Below, piece by piece: positions 59,053-64,000 of a stretch of 64,000 bases of DNA. Source of the DNA: Nonomuraea rhodomycinica (GTDB lineage: Bacteria > Actinomycetota > Actinomycetes > Streptosporangiales > Streptosporangiaceae); assembly GCF_013363995.1 (NCBI RefSeq), contig NZ_JABWGO010000005.1, positions 16,611 to 80,610 of the forward strand, read 5' to 3'. Position numbers and translations under genes: made by a program. Every line of letters begins with the position of its first letter. Position 1 is the stretch's first letter. Under the pieces are notes generated by a model. The model ran no database searches and was not told the DNA's origin. It saw only the letters and a list, made by a program, of their open reading frames with translations.

Positions 59053-59900
59053 GTCTTGTCCCTCAGGACGCGGAACTGCACGACTCCGAGCAGGGCGATG
59101 ACCACGGCGAGCGCGTAGGCGATGGCGGAGGCGTAGCCGAAGTCGAAGTAGCGGAAACCGTTCTCGTACAGGTACAGGCCGAGCGTCAGCAGGGCGTTGT
59201 CCGGCCCGCCTCGCGTGAGGACGTAGGGCTCGTCGAACAGTTGCAACGTGCCGATCGTCGACATCACCACAGTGAGCAGGACCACCGGGCGCAGCCCGGG
59301 CAGGGTGACGTGCCAGAAGGAGCGCCACGTGCCTGCGCCGTCCACGGCCGCGGCGTCGTACTGGTCGCGCGGCAACGACTGCAGCCGCGACAGGAAGATC
59401 ATGGCGTTGTAGCCGACGTAGTGCCAGGTGAGGGCCAGCCCCAGGGCGATCCTGGCCCAGAACTTGTCCGACAGCCACGGCACGTCCACGCCGATGAGCC
59501 AGTTGACCAGCCCCGACTGCGGGTTGAGCAGGACCGCGAAGAGCAACCCGTAGGCGACCGGCCCGGTCACGATCGGGAGGAAGAAACCGAGCCGGACGAC
59601 GGACCGCAGGCGCAGCAGCGCCGAGTCGAACGCGAGCGCCAGCGCGCCGGCCAGGATCAGCATGATCGGCACCTGCACCACGAGGATGACGCCGGTGTTC
59701 CCGAGCGCGGTCCAGAACAGCGCGTCGTTGACCAACCTCGCGTAGTTGGCGGGTCCCGCGAAGCTCTGCACCGTCCCTTCGGTCCTGAACAGGCTGAGCA
59801 GGAACGACCACACGATGGGATAGAGCTTGAAGGTGGCGAACAGCGCGACAGCCGGCAGGATGAAGAGGTACGGCGCCAGGGCACGGGCGCGCAGAGTCAT
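59049..59900 (-). CDS. Carbohydrate ABC transporter permease (MalF-like)
   Basis: This 283-residue permease has six helices, the start APYLFILPAVALFATFKLYPIVWSFLLSLF and the EAA loop YDAAAVDGAGTWRSFWHVTLPGLRPV. The segment IGTLQLFDEPYVLTRGGPDNALLTLGLYLYENGFRYFDFGYASAIA is characteristic of the family. Its ATG overlaps the binding-protein stop (ATGA). It pairs with the MalG-like subunit to form the channel. Confidence 0.93.
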   Translation of the reverse strand: MTLRARALAPYLFILPAVALFATFKLYPIVWSFLLSLFRTEGTVQSFAGPANYARLVNDALFWTALGNTGVILVVQVPIMLILAGALALAFDSALLRLRSVVRLGFFLPIVTGPVAYGLLFAVLLNPQSGLVNWLIGVDVPWLSDKFWARIALGLALTWHYVGYNAMIFLSRLQSLPRDQYDAAAVDGAGTWRSFWHVTLPGLRPVVLLTVVMSTIGTLQLFDEPYVLTRGGPDNALLTLGLYLYENGFRYFDFGYASAIAYALAVVIALLGVVQFRVLRDKT

Positions 59901-61228
59901 CGCACGACCTTGCGCCCGGTCTGGTTGGCGAGCTGTTCAGCCGCCTGCCTGAGCACGGTGGCGGGATCGGCACCCTGTAACAGGACCTTGCTCTGCGCGT
60001 CGTCCACGAGCTTGAGCGCCCGCGGGTAGTCGGCGCTGTAGTTGGTGACGTACGACGGCTGTCTGAGCGAGTCGAGGAAGATCTCTCCCATCTTCTGCCC
60101 GCTGAAGAACGGCGATGGCTGGTGGAAGACCGGGTCGTCGTAGGCTGCCAGCAGAGCGGGGGCGATGCCCTTGCCCTTGTAGATGTGGACCTGGCTCTCC
60201 GGCCTGGTCAGCACGTACTCCGCGAAGGCGAACGCGGCGGCCTGGTTCTCGCTGGAGCCGGCCACGGCCAGGTGCGTGGAGTTGACCAGGGCCGAGACCT
60301 TGCCTCCGGCCGTGACGGGCGGCGGGAGCCGCACCTTCCACTTGCCCTTCTCGGCCGGGACGGTGTCGGCGATGATGCCGCCGAACCAGGTGGGCATGGG
60401 CTGGACCGCGACGCCGCCCTTCTTGATCAGCCCGATCATCGTGTTCCAGCCGCCGCCCTGATCGGCGACGAGCCCGGCGTCGTTGAGCTTCTTGATGATG
60501 GTCATCGCGGTGACCGCGGCGGGCGAGTCCAGGGTGATGTTGCCCTGCATGTCGAAGTAGAAGCTGTCCTGTAACTGCATGAGGCACTGGAAGAGGTTGG
60601 CGGAGTCCGCCTGTGTCGCCGCCTTGTCGATGGCGAGCAGCCGAACGCCGGTCTTCTCCTTCAGCTTGACCCCCGCTTCGATGACCTCGTCCCAGTTCTG
60701 CAGGGCCTCGCCGTCGACGCCGGCCCTCTCGAACAGGTCGGCGCGGTAGTAGAAGCCCGCGGAGTTGGCCTCCCACGGAAGCGCGTAGACCTTGCCATCA
60801 CGGCTGACGGTCTCCCACAGGCCTGGGGCGAACATGTCCTTGTGCTTGGCGGCGCCCAGCGTGTTGAGGTCGGCCAGCCCGCCGGGGAACTTCTCGATGT
60901 AGGCCGGCAGGTAGTCGACACCGATGTGGAGCACGTCGGCCAGGCCCTGCCCCCCGGCGGCCAGCCCCGTGGTGATCTTGTCCCAGATCGCCGGATTGCC
61001 GACGTCCTGGACATCGACCTTGACGCCCGGGAACTCCGTGGTGAATCCCGGGACCAGCTCCTTCATCATCGCGGCGGGGCCTGCCCAGCTCCACACGGTG
61101 ATGTTTCCTGACAGGGGGCCCGCCGCCCCTGAACCCTTCGCAGCCGGTTCGGCGCCCGATCCGCAGGCCGAGAGCAGCGCGCCACTCGCTGTCAGCGCGC
61201 TGAGCTGGAGAAATGCACGACGATTCAT
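59897..61228 (-). CDS. Carbohydrate ABC transporter substrate-binding lipoprotein
   Basis: This 443-residue family 1 solute-binding protein has a lipoprotein signal ending LLSAC (C22), preceded by an RR pair (MNRRAFLQLS), so Tat export is possible. The bilobed body includes ITVWSWAGPAAMMKELVPGFTTEFPGVKVDV, YALPWEANSAGFYYRADLFERAG and AFAFAEYVLTRPESQ. It should bind an oligosaccharide or glycoside. It is the first gene of the operon; on its strand TTGAAT (61284-61289) and TATCGT (61261-61266) form a good promoter with a 17-bp spacer. Confidence 0.92.
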   Translation of the reverse strand: MNRRAFLQLSALTASGALLSACGSGAEPAAKGSGAAGPLSGNITVWSWAGPAAMMKELVPGFTTEFPGVKVDVQDVGNPAIWDKITTGLAAGGQGLADVLHIGVDYLPAYIEKFPGGLADLNTLGAAKHKDMFAPGLWETVSRDGKVYALPWEANSAGFYYRADLFERAGVDGEALQNWDEVIEAGVKLKEKTGVRLLAIDKAATQADSANLFQCLMQLQDSFYFDMQGNITLDSPAAVTAMTIIKKLNDAGLVADQGGGWNTMIGLIKKGGVAVQPMPTWFGGIIADTVPAEKGKWKVRLPPPVTAGGKVSALVNSTHLAVAGSSENQAAAFAFAEYVLTRPESQVHIYKGKGIAPALLAAYDDPVFHQPSPFFSGQKMGEIFLDSLRQPSYVTNYSADYPRALKLVDDAQSKVLLQGADPATVLRQAAEQLANQTGRKVVR

Positions 61229-61260
61229 GGAGGTATCTCCCGGGGGGTGTGATTACGGCG

Positions 61261-61302
61261 ACGATACTCCGCCACTTGCACTAATTCAATGAAAACTTTC
61301 GC
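61261..61302 (-). promoter_or_regulatory. Promoter and LacI-like site of the importer operon
   Basis: On the minus strand the -35 TTGAAT (61284-61289) and -10 TATCGT (61261-61266) are 17 bp apart. Directly upstream GCGAAAGTTTTCA (61290-61302) carries GAAA and TTTC arms around a 2-bp centre, a LacI-family pattern. Both lie 33 to 75 bases before the binding-protein ATG. Confidence 0.6.
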
Positions 61303-61363
61303 TTCCTCTTTCGCCCAAGAGGTTGACGCGCCCCCCTGCCGGATGGCACCCTCCGCTCATCAG

Positions 61364-61389
61364 TTTGATCGATCAAATCCCCTTTGACA
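61364..61389 (+). promoter_or_regulatory. LacI-type palindrome and -35 element of the divergent glycosidase
   Basis: TTTGATCGATCAAA (61364-61377) is a perfect 14-bp palindrome with a central CG, typical of LacI-family operators. TTGACA at 61384-61389 is a consensus -35 hexamer just downstream; the -10 17 bases later (ATTCCA) is weak. This would control the plus-strand genes from 61426. Confidence 0.65.
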
Positions 61390-61425
61390 CCGCGCGCTAC
61401 GGCCGGATTCCAGAGGAGCCACACG

Positions 61426-61566
61426 ATGAACCGAGAGGTGATCAGACCCGGCGTGCCGTCACGCCCGCGGCAAGGCCGGCGGCTCCGCCGCACCGTCGAC
61501 GAGCTGCGCGCCTCGGCCGACGCCCAGACCGGCTTGCTCGCCCCCGCCCCGGAGACCGCCGTGTAA
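61426..61566 (+). CDS. Possible 46-residue basic protein
   Basis: A short frame from ATG 61426 follows GAGGAGCC and ends at TAA 61566, 72 nt before the glycosidase start. The product is Arg-rich (SRPRQGRRLRRTVDELRASAD) with a predicted short amphipathic helix and no signal or cysteine. Position between operator and glycosidase suggests a leader peptide or a small regulator, but no family is recognised. Confidence 0.4.
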   Translation: MNREVIRPGVPSRPRQGRRLRRTVDELRASADAQTGLLAPAPETAV

Positions 61567-61638
61567 CGGCCCCCCACCGCCGACGCGGACCACCAGTCGC
61601 GTCCGCGAACACCCCCCACCCGAAAGGATCCATCGCCC

Positions 61639-64000
61639 ATGCGTCGATTGGCCTGTGCCTTATCCGCCGTACTCGCATCGGTCGGCACCGCAGTCGCCGT
61701 TCCCCCCGCAGCCGCGCTGGCGGCGACGGCGGCCGGGCCCTACGTGGTCGAAGTCGAGAACATGGCGCTGACCAACTTCTCGACGGAGACCGTGAACCAC
61801 ACCTGGAACGGCACGTCCGTCGACAACGTCACCTACGCCAAGGGCGTGGCTGGACAGACGAGCACCGCCCGCACCAGCTTCACCGGCACCACGGGAACGT
61901 ACGACCTCATCACGCGCTACAACGACATGGCCGAGAACGGCGTGACGTACAAGATCTCCGTGAACTCCACCCCGGTCGACTCCTGGGCGACGTCCCGGCG
62001 GTGGGGCACCGACCACACCGACCCGAAGAACATCGACACCCGCACCACGAGCAAGATCGCGCTCAAGGCCGGTGACGTCATCGTGCTGACGGCCACCTCC
62101 GCCGGCGAGGTGCCGCGCGTCGACAAGATCACCATCCAGCAGTACGTCGGGCCGCCGACCAGCACGCTGACCATCAACTCACCGAACGCGACGCTGAACG
62201 ACGGCTTCAACTGGGGCAAGGACCGGGCCCTGGGCATGACGTTCTACCCCGGCAACCCGATGATGGGCCACGAAGCCGAGTGGTGGCGCCTCAAGGATGC
62301 CACGCACACCGAGGTGCAGCCCGGCTACTGGGGTGCCTACACCAACCGCGAGTCCTACTACAACCGGGACATCACCCACCAGTCCGACGGCGCGCACGCG
62401 CTCGGCCTGGACGCCGAGACCTTCAACATGCTCAAGACCTTCGCCGGCGACGCGGACGACCGGGGCCAGAACGGCTGGCCGCTGTGGGCGCACAGCTCCT
62501 ACGGCGCCATGTACTACATCGACGGCACCGGCTTCCGCGAACTTCCCTCGCCGTTCAACCTGATGGCCAAGGCCTACAAGCAGTACCAGTGGACCGGCGA
62601 CACGGACTGGATCAACGACCCGACCCTCTCCGCCTACTACGACTCGACCATGGGCGCGTTCCTGACCGATCACGAGGTGACCTGGAACGACGCCAACCCG
62701 GCCGACGAACAGCCGGTCCCGAAGAAGCAGCCCGGGGAGTACGGGGCGACCTACTTCGAGTTCCCGAACGAGAACCTCACCTCCGCGGGCGACTCACTCG
62801 GGTTCTACTACCAGTCGATGCTGGCCTACTCGGAGATCCTGAAGGCGAAGGGCGACAGCGCCGGCAGCTCGAAGTGGGCCGGCCGTGCCCAGCGGGTGCG
62901 CGACTACTTCGAGAAGAACTGGTGGGACGCGTCGAACAACCGGTACTACCGCGGCAAGGACGCCGCCGGCACCGGCTACAGCAGTTGGGGACACGAGGCC
63001 AGTTTCCTGATGCTGCTCACCGGCCTCGGAGACCACGGTCCCCGGACTGAGAGTTACCTCGACTTCATCGCCGCCAACGACGACGACCTGAACGTCGAGG
63101 CGACCTCGTACCTGCCGGAGACGTACTACCAGTACAACCGGTCCGCCGAGGGCTGGGCCTGGCTCAAGAAGCTCATGACCGGCCGCGACACCTACCCCGA
63201 GGTCTCCTTCGCGACGGTCGGCAACGTCATCGACGGCATGATGGGCGTGCAGCCGGACGCCCCGCACAACACGGTGGCGACCGTGTCACGGTTGACGGCC
63301 GAGACGCCGTGGGTGGAGATCGACCACCTCAAGGTCGGCGGCAACGACCTGAAGCTCAAGCACACCGGCACGAGATCCTCCACGCTGACCAACAACTCCG
63401 GCGGCACCGTCACCTGGAAACCCCAGTTCTACGGCACCCCTGCCACGATCACCGTGAACGGCACCGCTCACACCCCGCAGACCAAGTCGCTGTACGGCAA
63501 GACGGTGTCCTACGTCACTGTGCCGGTGGCCGCCGGCGCGACCGTGACCGCCAGCGCCGGGACCACCACGGGCGACACCACCGCGCCCAGCGCGCCGACC
63601 GGCCTCACCGCGACCAACGTGACCTCGAACAGCGTCGACCTGACGTGGTCCGCGTCCACCGACGACGTCGCCGTGACGGGCTACCAGATCTATCGCGGCA
63701 CCACGCTGGCCGGGTCCTCGACCGGCACGCGTTTCACCGCGACCGGCCTGACGGCCGCGACGCCGTACACCTTCACCGTGAAGGCGGTCGACGCCGCCCG
63801 GAACATCTCCGAGGCCAGCAACGCCGTCACCGTCACCACCAGCGGAAACGGACAGGCCGTCGATCTGAGCAGCCTCACCTGGAGCAGCGCCGCAAGCGAC
63901 TTCGGCACCGTCCAGAAGGACAAGAGCGTCGACGGAAACCCGATCAAACTCAACGGCACCAGCTACGCCAAAGGCCTCGGCACCCACGCCAACGGCACCA
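61639..64000 (+). CDS. Secreted multidomain six-hairpin glycosidase-like protein, 3' end outside the window
   Basis: About 787 residues are visible and the frame continues past the right edge. In order: a signal peptide (about 1-30), a CBM35/6-like domain (about 35-175, YVVEVENMALTNFSTETVNHTW) and an (alpha/alpha)6-type catalytic domain (about 190-640). The catalytic domain carries ESYYNRDITHQSDGAHALGL (D244), NVEATSYLPETYYQYNRS and YPEVSFATVGNVIDGMMGVQPD. A fibronectin type III domain (about 650-737) and the start of an NPCBM domain (from about 742, SYAKGLGTHANGT) follow. Core motifs recur in the protein at 53516. ATG 61639 follows GAAAGGA at ten bases. It probably binds and cuts an extracellular glycan feeding the importer next door. 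Confidence 0.85.
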   Translation, partial: MRRLACALSAVLASVGTAVAVPPAAALAATAAGPYVVEVENMALTNFSTETVNHTWNGTSVDNVTYAKGVAGQTSTARTSFTGTTGTYDLITRYNDMAENGVTYKISVNSTPVDSWATSRRWGTDHTDPKNIDTRTTSKIALKAGDVIVLTATSAGEVPRVDKITIQQYVGPPTSTLTINSPNATLNDGFNWGKDRALGMTFYPGNPMMGHEAEWWRLKDATHTEVQPGYWGAYTNRESYYNRDITHQSDGAHALGLDAETFNMLKTFAGDADDRGQNGWPLWAHSSYGAMYYIDGTGFRELPSPFNLMAKAYKQYQWTGDTDWINDPTLSAYYDSTMGAFLTDHEVTWNDANPADEQPVPKKQPGEYGATYFEFPNENLTSAGDSLGFYYQSMLAYSEILKAKGDSAGSSKWAGRAQRVRDYFEKNWWDASNNRYYRGKDAAGTGYSSWGHEASFLMLLTGLGDHGPRTESYLDFIAANDDDLNVEATSYLPETYYQYNRSAEGWAWLKKLMTGRDTYPEVSFATVGNVIDGMMGVQPDAPHNTVATVSRLTAETPWVEIDHLKVGGNDLKLKHTGTRSSTLTNNSGGTVTWKPQFYGTPATITVNGTAHTPQTKSLYGKTVSYVTVPVAAGATVTASAGTTTGDTTAPSAPTGLTATNVTSNSVDLTWSASTDDVAVTGYQIYRGTTLAGSSTGTRFTATGLTAATPYTFTVKAVDAARNISEASNAVTVTTSGNGQAVDLSSLTWSSAASDFGTVQKDKSVDGNPIKLNGTSYAKGLGTHANGT

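Overview
The window is chromosomal DNA of a very GC-rich, filamentous-type actinobacterium. Several things support this: codons almost always end in G or C, GTG starts are common, many promoters look leaderless, a mycothiol-type enzyme is present, and haem is made through coproporphyrin (HemY-type oxidase plus HemQ). There is also a Streptomyces subtilisin inhibitor homologue and a rifampin phosphotransferase-like gene. The gene content best fits the Streptosporangiales (Nonomuraea or Sphaerisporangium-like), but this is inferred from family knowledge and is not proven here. No rRNA, tRNA, CRISPR array, transposase or phage gene was seen.

Layout. 1-9.9 kb: glgX (cut by the left edge), an OsmC peroxidase, an ECF sigma factor with a partner gene, pgeF, a deletion scar joining the tails of a LysR gene and a cupin gene, an aldehyde dehydrogenase, a TPR protein, a LigD-type polymerase domain and msrB. 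9.9-18.6 kb: a repeat-rich membrane protein, then the core cluster hemQ-hemY, a DUF4349 lipoprotein, hemE, a DUF3000 gene and rnd. 18.7-36.7 kb: accessory genes between rnd and the fatty-acid genes. These are a three-gene sugar-oxidation operon, a MEDS-STAS/anti-sigma kinase pair, SDR and TetR genes, a class V aminotransferase, MarR, a pentapeptide-repeat protein, the rifampin phosphotransferase-like gene, a phosphodiesterase/isomerase pair, LacI and a repeat-rich membrane protein. 36.9-44.3 kb: thiolase, the beta-oxidation multienzyme, the protease inhibitor, an amino acid permease and dxs. 44.4-46.2 kb: two tandem secreted zinc peptidases. 46.3-50.8 kb: a xylose-type ABC importer with a ROK regulator. 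51.0-53.3 kb: a SalK/SCO6745-like gene and a membrane-anchored WD40 protein. 53.5-64 kb: a carbohydrate locus.

How the genes work together. The 53.5-64 kb locus reads as one glycan-use unit. A lipoprotein binding protein and two permeases import a sugar, and a cytoplasmic GH36-type enzyme follows in a chain of 4-base overlaps, then a LacI regulator. Two secreted six-hairpin glycosidase-like proteins that resemble each other flank the importer, one downstream and one divergent. The shared control region holds a good promoter and two different LacI-type palindromes. The 18.7-21.9 kb operon starts behind a perfect 16-bp LacI-type palindrome, and a close relative of that palindrome lies in front of the LacI gene at 34.2-35.2 kb. 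That gene is therefore a candidate regulator of both.

The region is unusually rich in perfect palindromes placed at start codons or core promoters, mostly beside one-component regulators (TetR, MarR, LacI, ROK). It also has several in-frame and intergenic short tandem repeats. All functional statements come from reading motifs by eye; no database search was run.
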